In this document: in pieces, positions 9,781 through 21,800 of the stretch
Layout: every line of letters starts with the position of its first letter
Position numbering within the stretch: position 1 is the first letter of the stretch
NCBI GenBank assembly: GCA_021292105.1
Contig: CM037874.1
Span: 21,449,534-21,513,533 of the forward strand
From: Anadara kagoshimensis
Lineage: Eukaryota; Mollusca; Bivalvia; Arcoida; Arcidae
Reading direction: 5' to 3'
DNA: 64,000 nucleotides
The notes under the pieces: model-generated
What the model saw: only the letters and a program-made list of their open reading frames with translations
What the model was told of the DNA's origin: nothing
The model's database searches: none
Program-made: the position numbers and the translations under genes

Positions 9781-11860
9781 GATGAAGTTAGCCAGTACCA
9801 ATATTGTGGGTACCTGTTACATGTACTTGTGGCAGTGAACCTGTGCCATAAAATCTGATTACCCCCCCACCCCACCCCACCCATTCCAAATTAATTTCAA
9901 TCAGATAGTTTTTGAGTAAGATCTATGAAAAACTCTGAGTACTGGTAGTAAAAACAAACTATTTCTCAACAATAATTTTAATACATGTACGATACATAAA
10001 CAAATTCATGTAATGAAAATACCTTGCTGCTCTTCAATTAGACAAATTTGTGCTAACATATAATTTATCTTTTTTGCATTTTGGTAAAGTTATTGAGCAA
10101 TCTGGTCAAGTGGTTGCAAAACTGTAGTTGAGAATCTAGACCTTGCACTTGATGTTCAGCTGTCTCATGTCCAGTATGTCATCTTTAAATGCTAAGCTGT
10201 GTATATTGAAGTAATTAAACCAATACAAAAAATTTAAATAATTAAATGCATGCTGACTAGTACAAAATGAAATATTATACATAGTTTCTTTTCCTTTAAA
10301 CTTGTCTCGGATATTTCACTTCCTCTCTGAATTTTGAATTCTCTATCAATATCAGGTTGAATCTGCATTGCAATGAATGTGTACCTATCAAAATATAAAT
10401 TAATACACTGTATTTTCTATTGAATTTGATCATACAAATCACACAATAGCCAAAATAAACAAGAATTTGTCATGAATGTAAGATAATAATCACACAATAT
10501 ATGAAGTTTACTTCACATAACTAGAGCAGCTCTTTAGACAGCCCCCCCCCCCATCTTGCTAGTTGTCATTTTTAAGATTTATTCCTTGTTCTATTCACCT
10601 TAATTTGGTATGCAACATATTGTCTCATGTTGTTTTCATTTGTTGCAAGTTTCATTAAAATTGATCCATAGACATAGAAGATATAGAGTGTACATTATAT
10701 TTGGACAGATGGACAGGGTGATTCCCATATAACCCAGTGGGCCCCAACTTTGTTTGCACTCAGTATAAATATACAACTCTGAATTACATGTATTCAATAT
10801 AATGAAAAATAGAACTTGGCCATATTTGGCCTGTGAGACATATGAATATACAGAGGTTCAAAATTGTCTTGGTCTGGGATATATTTGGTGTTGGGACCCT
10901 TGAAAAGTTAAAAGTTAAAACTTGAAAAGTCTGATGGACCCAAAATTTTTCTCTTAACAAGAAAATACTACTTTTTTAAAATGATTACATATTTTCAAAT
11001 GTTAACTCAATTGCACATGGAACTTTCAGTGATATTTGTCTTTCAAAAAATTATGTTGAACCCATGAAAAAGGCAAAAGGTCCTGGACCTTTAATTAAAA
11101 AAATATGTTATGAAATTTTGAACCCCTTATTTATATATTAAACAAGAGTCACATATGCCTTAATTAACACTCAACTGAGGATATGTCCCAAATCTACTGA
11201 AGAAGTTAAATATTACAAGGACTGTCAAAATCTTGTCAATTTTGAATCCCACTGTTATCATGACAGATCAATGTAAATCCCATCATGTGACTGCTATACT
11301 GTATTTGTTAAGCCTTCATTATCTTTTTATGCAATTTGTTTTATCTGAAAAGAGAAATATTTTAAGTATTAAAAGAGGCTTCATTGAAAACAATGAAATA
11401 ATTAACCATTAATTTCTGCTATATCATAATTATGTATACCAAGTTATTTAAAGTGCAATGAAGTTTGATTGTTTGAAAACATTTTTTTTTTTACATTTAA
11501 ATCTAACCCAACATAATTAGACACATAATTGGTACCTGGGGTAGGACATGCTATCAAGAGTGTATGGTAGGGTAAAACAGATAGACACAACAGCAGATTA
11601 ACCATATACATGTGTAATAAGTTCTTCTGGAAAGAAAGTTGGACAATGTCATAATCATATTTACCAGAGAACAAGATGGTCATTAGACTGTCTTGACCAC
11701 AAATTGGATAACAGCTATTATCCAGTCAGGATTAAAACAAGTGATTTGCATACACACATGGACAATATGGCGGTAAAGTGTCCACAGGTGTAACTTTGTG
11801 GTGTGGAATTTCATAATTTTTCTAACAGTTGTTCTGTTGTTGTCGAGTTACAATATAGAT
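9781..11860. other. non-coding stretch with an old dispersed repeat
   Basis: At about 10,530-10,765 a phrase AAGTTTCATTAAAATTGATCC followed by a GGACAGATGGACAGG-like run resembles a 3' segment of a widespread invertebrate retroposon; this is recognition only. Short homopolymer C tracts lie near 9863 and 10,541. No host exon found. Confidence 0.35.
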
Positions 11861-12072
11861 AGTGAAAAGTATCAGTACATTGGGCAGTTAACGGCGTTAC
11901 TGTTTTTGTTATTGGTGGACAATTGAGTGAGTATTTGAAAAATATATTTTTTCAACCTGGATTCGGACCGGCTATTTACCGGCGCGACAGACATTCATGA
12001 TAGTCACGCTTCACTAAGTACATCCTTACAAGTAACACGTTGTATTATATATACGGTCAATACCCCGTGAAT

Positions 12073-12916
12073 ATGAACATGGATAAGTCGAATGATAATA
12101 ACTCTGATAATTTGAACCAGATGACACATTCTAATGTAAATATTACACCCCAGGACTCGAATATTAACACTCAATTTTATATATGCCGCCAGTGGTCCAG
12201 TCACCTACCCAGGTACTTGGTGGCTATCCACCCCCATGGGTGAATGAATTATTTAATCAAATGCATGTTCTTCATAACAGAATGGATGAAATGTCAAAAA
12301 GACTTAGTGTTTTGGGAATTTTTGAGCAGAATATGAAGTCCATGAAGGATGACATACAGTCTATTAACTCTCATGTCATGCAAGTTACTACATTTGCGCG
12401 GGAAACGTCTGAAAAATTTTTGAAACTTGAAGCTGAAAACGAAAAACTCAAAAAAAGTGTTTTGGACATTGAGTCGAGATCTATGCGAGAAAATCTCATT
12501 TTCACGAATATTGTGAAGCTACTAATGAGCATGCTGAAGAAACTGAACAGAAATTACGTGACTTTCTGGTTGAAAAACTGAAAATGAAAGTGTCAGATAT
12601 TAAAATTTCAATTGATCGGGTGCACAGGATGTCCTCAGATACTAGAAAGGGTACTCCAAGAAACATTATTGCGAAAATTCCATCAACAAAGGATAGGGAG
12701 GCCATAAAGCGTAGAGCAAAGGAACTAGCGGGCACAAAGCATGCCATCTTTCAGCAATATCCACCAGAAATAGTCCGTCAGCGGAAAGAGCTCCTACCGA
12801 TAATGATACAGGCGCGTAAAGATGGAAAGAAAGCTTACTTATCATATAATAAACTATATATCGAAGGTCGGTTGTACAACCCAGCGAATGCGGAGAACAG
12901 GTCGACACAAAGATAG
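12073..12916 (+). pseudogene. LINE ORF1 (L1-like RNA-binding protein), frameshifted
   Basis: ORF1 proteins of this type bind the element RNA and package it with ORF2. Three reading frames must be combined: a low-complexity start from about 12,073 in frame 1, a coiled-coil stretch in frame 3 from about 12,183 (heptad-like region with KLEAENEKLKK, then SRSMRENLIF), and an L1-type C-terminal region in frame 2 from about 12,513 (IDRVHRMS, then IIAKIPSTKDREAIKRRAKE, then a basic KAYLSYNKLYIEGRLY end). Frame changes lie near 12,180-12,240 and near 12,512. The order of coiled coil, RRM-like and basic C-terminal domain fits the L1/Tx1 style of ORF1. It stops seven bases before ORF2 begins. No host function is inferred. 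Confidence 0.7.
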
Positions 12917-12922
12917 GAAGTC

Positions 12923-15900
12923 GTGGATGGACAGATAAACATTTGCACTTGGAATGTTGCCAGGTCTCTTAGGGAAAAACTAGACTTAGACATTTTTGTT
13001 AAATACATATCAAGTTATGATATTATCTGTTTAAGTGAATGTTGGATTTCAGGAAATGATCAGGAAGATCTTGAAATTGATGGTTTTTGTCAACCAATAT
13101 GTGTTACTCGTTCAAGATGTAGCGGCGGTGGTGTGTTGTTATATTACAAAAAATGGTTACAAAAATATATTCATTTAGTTAAGAAATGTGCTGATACATA
13201 TTTATGGGTAAAATTAAATGGTTATATTTTAGGTTATGAAAAAGATGTTTATATATGTTTTTGCTACATACCTGATGCTAAAAGTAAATATTATGATAGC
13301 TATGATGTTGACGTATATGAATGTATTGAAAATGATATAGCAAGCTTTATTTCAGAGGGGTATGTTATGTTAATGGGGGACTTCAATTCAGAATAGGTAC
13401 TAATATGGAAGATATATGCAATGACAAGCTGAATGAAGAAGCATCTGAAAACATGTATCCTTTATGCAATATAATGAGTTAGATAATCTGCCCCCTCGTA
13501 AATCTATGGACTCTAAAATAAATTGTTTGGGTAGGAAATTACTTCAAATGTGTAAATCTTCTGGTTTGGTAATATTAAATGGTAGACTTTGTGGTGATGC
13601 TACAGGTGCAATAACGTTTCAAAATAGTTTGGGTACAAGTGTCATTGACTACTGTTGTGTATCTAGAAGTATGCAGTGTTATGTTCACAATTTTTATGTT
13701 AACAGGTTTAATGAGTTTTCGGACCATGCCCCGATTATCGTACAATTGTCGTCGAAGGTTGTGTTAAACAAGACATTTAGCTCCGAACCGTCTGTGTTAC
13801 GTATATAAGCCAGTTTAAGTGGGATAATGATTTCAATCATGTAATACAAGATAAACTTATGAACAATGCCGAGGAATTGCTTCGCATAGTGAATCAAATA
13901 AAAACTTATTCGAGTGATTCGGTAGATGACAGTGTGTTAGAATTTAGTGAGTTGCTGCGTCATATTACTAAAGAGTGTGAAAAAATTGTTAAAATTCACA
14001 AAGGTGTTGTTAAACAAAAAGTTGAGGATAAATTGTGGTTCGATGATAACTGTAAAAAGGCGCGAAAGACATATTTAGTGTCTTTGAGGAATTTTAACCG
14101 TTGGAAAACCGCTAGTAACCGTGAAATTTTGAACTTGGCAAGATCGGATTATAAACGTATTATTAACCGGAAGAAACTTTCGTTTGAACGCACTGAGGGG
14201 AATAAATTGTCTATTTTACGAAAAACTAACCCAAAAGAATTCATAGACGTTTTAAAAAGCGAAACATTACGTCAGATAAAATCAGTGTTGGTGACTTTTC
14301 AAAATATTTTGAGGAATTACTTCATGTCAATCGTTATGACGTAACTGGAGATAATTTTGAAGATAATAGGTATTATCCGGAATTAAATGAACATATTAAA
14401 GAAGAGGAAGTTCTTAGCGTAATCCACAAGCTTAAAAGTGACAAAGTACGGGACCGGATAGGCTGTTGAACGAGCTTTTTATCAAATTCTTTGTGACTCT
14501 TATTCCAATTTTGACGTTATTATTCAATAAAATTATGAATTCCGGTCACTTTCCTAATTCGTGGGCAGAGTCAATAATTGTACCTGTATACAAGAAGGGT
14601 TAAGGATGATGTTAATAGTTTTAGAGGGATCTCCCTTGTCAGCTGCTTAGCAAGATATTTACATCTATATTGAATAATAGATTGTTAGATTGGAGTGGAA
14701 ATTATAATATTATATCGATGCGCAAATGGGTTTTAAGCCTGGATTTGGGACTAAGGACGCTATTTTGCATTGCATGGAATTATATCCAAGACACTTTCTC
14801 AGAAAAACGTCTGTACTGCTGTTTTATTGATTATAAAAAGGCGTTTGACTCCATTGACAGGGTATCCCTTTGGAGAAAACTGTTGAAAGCTGGTATTTCG
14901 GGGAAAATACTTAACCTTATACAAGGGCTTTATACAAATTTTAAAGCATCAGTTAAAGCCAATGGTCAGTTGGGCGATAAGTTTATAGTTACCTCGGGAC
15001 TGTTACAAGGAGAGCCGTTATCTCCGTTCTTATTTTCAATTTATATCAACGACTTCGAGGATTACTTGGTTGAACATAATTGTGAAGCTTGGAGTTAGGA
15101 CCCTTGCAACTATTTCTGCTATTGTATGCGACGACACGGTTATTTTTCCGAGTCCATTGAGGGGCTTCAGCGTCAGATTGATTGTCTGTCTGGTTATTGT
15201 TCAGATTGGAACTTGTGTGTTAACATTCAAAAGACTAAAATTATGGTGTTTCGAAAAAGGGGCAATCTGAAAACTAATGAGAAATTTTATTTTCAGAATC
15301 AAGAAATTGAAGTCGTGGAAAGCTTCAATTATCTAGGTTTATTGTTTAATTATAATGGGAAATTCAGTGTAACGCTAAAACATTTGTATACTCAGGGTAA
15401 TAAGGCATTGTTCTGTCTTAAGAAATCATCCAAAGGTATGTGTTTAAATGTTGAAACGGAATTTTATTTATTTGACTGTATATATTACCAGTTATAAGTT
15501 ATTGTAGTGAACTATGGGGTTACAGTAATGTTAAAGATTTAGAAAAGCTGCATTTAAAGTACTTAAAACAGGTATTAGGTGTTAATTGTAAAACAACCAA
15601 CTGTATGGTTTACAATGAGTCGGGTCGACTCCCTTTGAGTATAAGACATAAGTTTCTGTTATAAAATACTGGGTACATTTGTTAAACACGGATAATTGTA
15701 TTCTGAAAGAATTGTATAAGGAATTATTTTCTTGTTGTAATACATCCCAAAATTGGGCTACTTATGTAAGGAATATACTAGCTTCCATTGGTATGTTATA
15801 TATATGGAACAATCAGGTTGTGCCTAATAATAGTTTTATATCAGAGGTTTTTTGTAGACTTAAAGATGCATTTTTGCAGGAAAATATAGTTTTTTACAGG

Positions 15901-16286
15901 AATCTTCGAAATGTTATATATATAGACATTTAACAGACAATTTCTGTCTGCAATATTATTTAACAAAATTGATACCTAAGAAATTCAGGCTATTATTAAC
16001 TAGGTATAGATGTTCTGCACATCGGCTTTCAGTAGAAATAGGACGTTATAACAACACACCACGTGATCAGAGGTTGTGTACCAAATGTACTTTACAAGAA
16101 GTAGAGGACGAATTTCATTTCATACTTGTTTGTCCGTTCTACTCAGATCTCAGATCAGCTCATATAAAAAAATATTATTGGTCTAAACCTTCTAGTTATA
16201 AATTAGTACAGTTATTAAGTGTACAAATATTAAGTTTACGTAATCTAGGCTTATATCTAGCCATAGCAACTAAAAGGAGATGTTAA
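12923..16286 (+). pseudogene. LINE ORF2 (endonuclease-reverse transcriptase), multiply broken
   Basis: ORF2 nicks target DNA and primes reverse transcription there. The endonuclease starts at 12,923 with NICTWNVARSL and CLSECWI, and reaches GDFNSE where a stop falls at 13,396. The rest of the domain continues in frame 3 (13,464-13,808) to SDHAPIIV. A linker is in frame 2 (13,859-14,344). Reverse transcriptase pieces follow: CFIDYKKAFDSIDR and GEPLSPFLFSIYINDFEDYL (14,670-15,098), with the catalytic YxDD region altered to CDDTVIF near 15,130. The C-terminus is at 15,969-16,286 with CTKCTLQEVEDEFHFILVCP, a CCHC-like motif. At least five frame disruptions make it non-functional. Clade assignment between L1/Tx1-like and CR1/jockey-like is uncertain. 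Confidence 0.8.
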
Positions 16287-16470
16287 TATTATTACATATT
16301 GTTTTGTCCATCCACCGCCGCATTACATTACATATATATTGCATTGTGTTTAATGTTAGTATTATATTTATTGTCACACACTTATATCATTATGCCGCCA
16401 TACAATTGATTTTGTCGTAAAGTTAAACCTATAAGTGTATACTTTTGGTTAATAAGAATTGAATTGAACA

Positions 16471-17584
16471 TGAGGTTGGGTATTCACAGATTATGGATAT
16501 TTCAATTCATCTGCCTGATACAAAATTGTACATCCTCCTCACTGTATACCTATTAAACAGCACAAACTGATTAATGATGGATATGTTGAATGTCTTCCTT
16601 AGATACCCATGTAACAGAAAAGAATAATCAAATACATTTTTTTCAATTTACAATATATATAATCCCGAGTGGTGATGTTTTAAAACTAGACTTTAACAGA
16701 TTTATAATTATTATTATTTTTATTATTATGATGTTTTGACATGTTGAAACTGACACTAGCTGATCAGCTCAAGTTGTGAAAGTAAGGATTATGGGGTTCA
16801 AACCTAAGGCAAGTAGCCAACCAGTAACTTCATATCGCACTATATTATATTTTTAACAAGCAGTGCCAAGATAGTGGTTATAACAACCTATGCAAATGTA
16901 AACCTAAAACCCCAGAATGCATTGGAATTTGTACCCGTATAAGTCAAAATAATAGGATTGTCAGCTGGTCATTGTCATGATTGTGGTATGTGGAGCCGGT
17001 TGCCTGTACTAAAACCTGCATGTGGTGTGGTTGTGACACATAGACACCTACTTTCATTAAAAATTGACACTCAAACGCAAGGAAATAAAAAAAATGACAA
17101 TACACTGTAGATCTGCTGTAAAAAAAAAAAGAGAAAATAGTTCGTAGAAATTACAATATACACTACCATGTACAGCATTAACCTTGTCAGACAGTTTCTT
17201 CTGATGAATCTGATACATTTTCCACGTCACAGTTTCGTATGGCTCGTAAAATTTACTGAATGTTCTGTCATGTTTACACCTTGAAGTCTGTCAGTATTTT
17301 GTATTCCCGTAAATTCCGCCGTTGATCGGAGAGCTGAAGCGCACCTTTCAGTCGTTGTAACCCAGACAGTTGTTAGTGCATCACGCGCACTTTCGCGCTA
17401 CATGTACTTATTGATGACGTCACAAGTGTGATCGTCGAAAACCGGAAGTTGCCTGTACAGGCTTGATTACAAATTTTTCCAGGTGCAAAATTGGAGGTTT
17501 CACCACGTATATCTCGAAAAGGAGACCATGTACGATCATGGGGTTTTCGACATTGTTTTAATTACGGCATTTACTATTTATACT
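16471..17584. other. non-coding stretch; possible tRNA-like block
   Basis: No coding exon found. TAGCTGATCAG and GGGTTCAAACC near 16,757 and 16,795 resemble boxes A and B, but the rest does not fold convincingly. The 18-bp TGACGTCACAAGTGTGAT at about 17,414 also occurs near 7,894. Confidence 0.3.
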
Positions 17585-17735
17585 CAAATTATCGAAAATC
17601 GTTTAACTTACACTTTAAACACGTAAATTTCCAACACGGAAGTGACGCCGGGTGCTCCGGAAGGGTAAGCACCTCCCGTTTAGCTAGCTACGTATACCTC
17701 CGCCACGTGTGCAATCAAAATTGGGAATAAGGAAC
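17585..17735 (-). repeat. dispersed repeat family D, copy 3 (inverted)
   Basis: On the - strand the landmarks ATACGTAGCTAGCT, GCTTACCC, GGAGCACCCGG, TCACTTCC and a TTTAAAGTGTAAG-like segment follow in family order. It is closest to the copy at 58,690. A 79-codon ORF across it is incidental. Confidence 0.55.
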
Positions 17736-18177
17736 ATGGAGCAATGTGACTCAAATATAGCCATGGTAATTTTGAATACAGAATCATCATACCCATCAAT
17801 ACTATCGCAAAGACGACCGTGAATCTTTTTGAGGGCCGTTGATAAGCCTAGAACGGCAATATCCTTGCGTCAACAAGAGATTTGTTAGCAGCTTGCTTCG
17901 TTGTATATAGATTTCGCAGTTGGGACAAGCCTACCATAAATCTAATTTATCAGTTTGAAAGAAATCCTGTACATTCAATAAAAATAAATTGTAAGCAGAC
18001 GACAGGTTTGTGAATCATTTAATCGAAGGTTAAACTTATCTATATAGATAGTATCAATGATAATATTTATTTGTAGACATCTGTGTATTGAATGTCAGAT
18101 CTGATTATAAAGTTTGAAAAGAAATAAGACATATTGGAAGGGCAATGGATTAATATTGAACAGCTAAGTATAACATA

Positions 18178-18356
18178 CAGTCAAATTTGTCTATAAAGGC
18201 CACCAAAGGGAACCAGTAAAAGTGGTCTTTATGGGCAGGTGGCCTTTATATACAGGTTCAAAATATATGAATAAAACACAATTGGGATACAATTTTACTG
18301 GCCTTTATAAGCAGGTGGTTCTTATATAGAGGTGACCTTTAAAGCAGGTTCGACTG
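18178..18356. mobile_element. 179-bp MITE with CAGTC terminal inverted repeats
   Basis: The left end CAGTCAAATTTGTCTATAAA mirrors the right end, whose inverse begins CAGTCGAACCTGCTTTAAAG; pairing is imperfect over about 27 bp. TA precedes the left end; the right flank is TT. The interior repeats the phrase GGCCTTTATA followed by CAGGTGG. It lies just outside the satellite cap, which itself holds AAAGACCACCTGTAT. Confidence 0.55.
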
Positions 18357-18598
18357 TTGTACCATATTTTGATCGTGATGTCAAATAAAGTACAGCCCTG
18401 TCGAAAGTTCAAAGGGGGTCGAAGTTCAGCTGTCGAGTTACCGATAGCTAGAGACCAAAAGCTGTCGAAAGATAGATAGCTGCTGCCGAAAGCTATCAAG
18501 ATATAGCTTATAAATGATGAGCTGCCGATTCGGTACTAATTCGTTAGCTAAGTGTTAAACTTAGACAGGCCTGTACTGTATTTATTACTATCTTATAC

Positions 18599-18826
18599 AC
18601 TGGTGTGAAGCTAGCCCGCAATTCTAGCCCGCAATTTTTTTAAATATCATCAAGCGGGCAATTCGATTTTATTTAAATACGGTTAATCCTAACATCATTC
18701 CATTTATTAATATTTGATATTTAGGGCGACCTGGTATTGCACACAACTTTTTATAAAGACCACCTGTATATTAAGACCACAGGAACCGTGATTCTAAGTG
18801 TGATTACGAAATTACGCATAGGGCGT
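18599..18826 (+). repeat. left cap of the mirrored satellite structure
   Basis: 228 bp starting ACTGGTGTGAAGCTAGC. It is almost identical, in inverse orientation, to 50,601-50,827; I count about ten differences across the cap plus the first unit edge. It starts with a doubled CTAGCCCGCAATT followed by an inverse AAGCGGGCAATT, so the tip can form a hairpin. It ends in ATTACGCATAGGGCG, where the 184-bp array begins. It behaves like the terminal domain of a transposable element. No transposase is present. Confidence 0.85.
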
Positions 18827-21800
18827 AAAATGCGTTTCCCCATCTAGGGCTTTTAACCACGGATAGATCGATCAAATTGCAACATTTGGTGAAAATTTCA
18901 AGAACCCTAGAGGGGTAGAACGGGTCTTACGAGAGCTCAGAAGGACCATACCCCCCTTTTGATATGTGATTTCGTAAGGACCTGCTATGTTTGAAGTGGC
19001 GTACACAGAGAAAATGCGTTTCCCCATCTAGGCCTTTTAACCACGGGTAGATCTATCCAATTGCAACATTTGGTGAAAATTTCAAGAACCCTAGAGGGGT
19101 AGAACGGGTCTTACGAGAGCTCAGAAGGACCATACCCCCTTTTGATATGTGATTTCGTAAGGACCTGCTATGTTTGAAGTGGCGTACACAGAGAAAATGC
19201 GTTTCCCCATCTAGGCCTTTTAACCACGGGTAGATATATCCAATTGCAACATTTGGTGAAAATTTCAAGAACCCTAGAGGGGTAGAACGGGTCTTACGAG
19301 AGCTCAGAAGGACCATACCCCCCTTTTGATATGTGATTTCGTAAGGACCTGCTACGTTTGAAGTGGCGTACACAGAGAAAATGCGTTTCCCCATCTAGGC
19401 CTTTTAACCACGGTAGATCTATCCAATTGCAACATTTGGTGAAAATTTCAAGAACCCTAGAGGGGTAGAACGGGTCTTACGAGAGCTCAGAAGGACCATA
19501 CCCCCCTTTTGATATGTGATTTCGTAAGGACCTGCTATGTTTGAAGTGGCATACACAGAGAAAATGCGTTTCCCCATTAGGCCTTTTAACCACGGGTAGA
19601 TATATCCAATTGCAACATTTGGTGAAAATTTCAAGAACCCTAGAGGGGTAGAACGGGTCTTACGAGAGCTCAGAAGGACCATACCCCCCTTTTGATATGT
19701 GATTTCGTAAGGACCTGCTACGTTTGAAGTGGCGTACACAGAGAAAATGCGTTTCCCCATCTAGGCTTTTAACCACGGGTAGATCTATCCAATTGCAACA
19801 TTTGGTGAAAATTTCAAGAACCCTAGAGGGGTAGAACGGGTCTTACGAGAGCTCAGAAGGACCATACCCCCCTTTTGATATGTGATTTCGTAAGGACCTG
19901 CTATGTTTGAAGTGGCTACACAGAGAAAATGCGTTTCCCCATCTAGGCCTTTTAACCACGGGTAGATATATCCAATTGCAACATTTGGTGAAAATTTCAA
20001 GAACCCTAGAGGGTAGAACGGGTCTTACGAGAGCTCAGAAGGACCATACCCCCCTTTTGATATGTGATTTCGTAAGGACCTGCTACGTTTGAAGTGGCGT
20101 ACACAGAAAATGCGTTTCCCCATCTAGCCTTTTAACCACGGTAGATCTATCCAATTGCAACATTTGGTGAAAATTTCAAGAACCCTAGAGGGGTAGAACG
20201 GGTCTTACGAGAGCTCAGAAGGACCATACCCCCCTTTTGATATGTGATTTCGTAAGGACCTGCTACGTTTGAAGTGGCGTACACAGAGAAAATGCGTTTC
20301 CCCATCTAGGCCTTTTAACCACGGGTAGATCTATCCAATTGCAACATTTGGTGAAAATTTCAAGAACCCTAGAGGGGTAGAACGGGTCTTACGAGAGCTC
20401 AGAAGGACCATACCCCCTTTTGATATGTGATTCGTAAGGACCTGCTACGTTTGAAGTAGCGTACACAGAGAAAATGCGTTTCCCCATCTAGGCCTTTTAA
20501 CCACGGGTAGATCTATCCAATTGCAACATTTGGTGAAAATTTCAAGAACCCTAGAGGGGTAGAACGGGTCTTACGAGAGCTCAGAAGGACCATACCCCCC
20601 TTTTGATATGTGATTTCGTAAGGACCTGCTACGTTTGAAGGCGTACACAGAGAAAATGCGTTTCCCCATCTAGGCCTTTTAACCACGGGTAGATCTATCC
20701 AATTGCAACATTTGGTGAAAATTTCAAGAACCCTAGAGGGGTAGAACGGGTCTTACGAGAGCTCAGAAGGTTCATACCCCCCTTTTGATATGTGATTTCG
20801 TAAGGACCTGCTACGTTTGAAGTGGCGTACACAGAGAAAATGCGTTTCCCCATCTAGGCCTTTTAACCACGCATAGACTATCCAATTGCAACATTTGGTG
20901 AAAAGTTCAAGAACCCTAGAGGGGTAGAACGGGTCTTCCGAGAGCTCAGAAGGACCATACCCCCCTTTTGATATGTGATTTCGTAAGGACCTGCTACGTT
21001 TGAAGTGGCGTCACAAAGAAAATGCGTTTCCCCATCTAGGCCTTTTAACCACGGGTAGATCTATCCAATTGCAACATTTGGTGAAAATTTCAAGAACCCT
21101 AGAGGGGTAGAACGGGTCTTACGAGAGCTCAGAAGGACCATACCCCCCTTTTGATATGTGATTTCGTAAGGACCTGCTATGTTTGAAGTGGCATACACAG
21201 AGAAAATGCGTTTCCCCATTAGGCCTTTTAACCACGGTAGATCTATCCAATTGCAACATTTGGTGAAAATTTCAAGAACCCTAGAGGGGTAGAACGGGTC
21301 TTACGAGAGCTCAGAAGGACCATACCCCCCTTTTGATATGTGATTTCGTAAGGACCTGCTACGTTTGAAGTGGCGTACACAGAGAAAATGCGTTTCCCCA
21401 TCTAGGCCTTTTAACCACGGGTAGATCTATCAATTGCAACATTTGGTGAAAATTTCAAGAACCCTAGAGGGGCAGAACGGGTCTTCGAGAGCTCAGAAGG
21501 ACCATACCCCCCTTTTGATATGTGAATTCGTAAGGACCTGCTGCGTTTGAAGTGGCGTACACAGAGAAAATGCGTTTCCCCATCTAGGCCTTTTAACCAC
21601 GGGTAGATCTATCCAATTGCAACATTTGGTGAAAATTTCAAGAACCCTAGAGGGGTAGAACGGGTCTTACGAGAGCTCAGAAGGACCATACCCCCCTTTT
21701 GATATGTGATTTCGTAAGGACCTGCTACGTTTGAAGTGGCGTACACAGAGAAAATGCGTTTCCCCATCTAGGCCTTTTAACCACGGGTAGATCTATCCAA

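Larger units (their letters stand above)
11860..16470 (+). mobile_element. decayed two-ORF LINE (non-LTR retrotransposon)
   Basis: Order is 5' UTR, ORF1 (coiled coil plus L1-type RNA-binding domain), ORF2 (AP endonuclease, reverse transcriptase, C-terminal cysteine/histidine motif), then 3' UTR ending near an AATAAGAATTGAATTGAA tail. Both ORFs are broken by several frameshifts and stops, yet most domains remain in order, so this is a nearly full-length dead copy. Exact ends and target duplication were not found. Confidence 0.8.

Noticed and set aside
16740..16860. tRNA-like SINE head (TAGCTGATCAG and GGGTTCAAACC)
   Set aside because: Only the two boxes match; no stem pairing and no second copy in the window.
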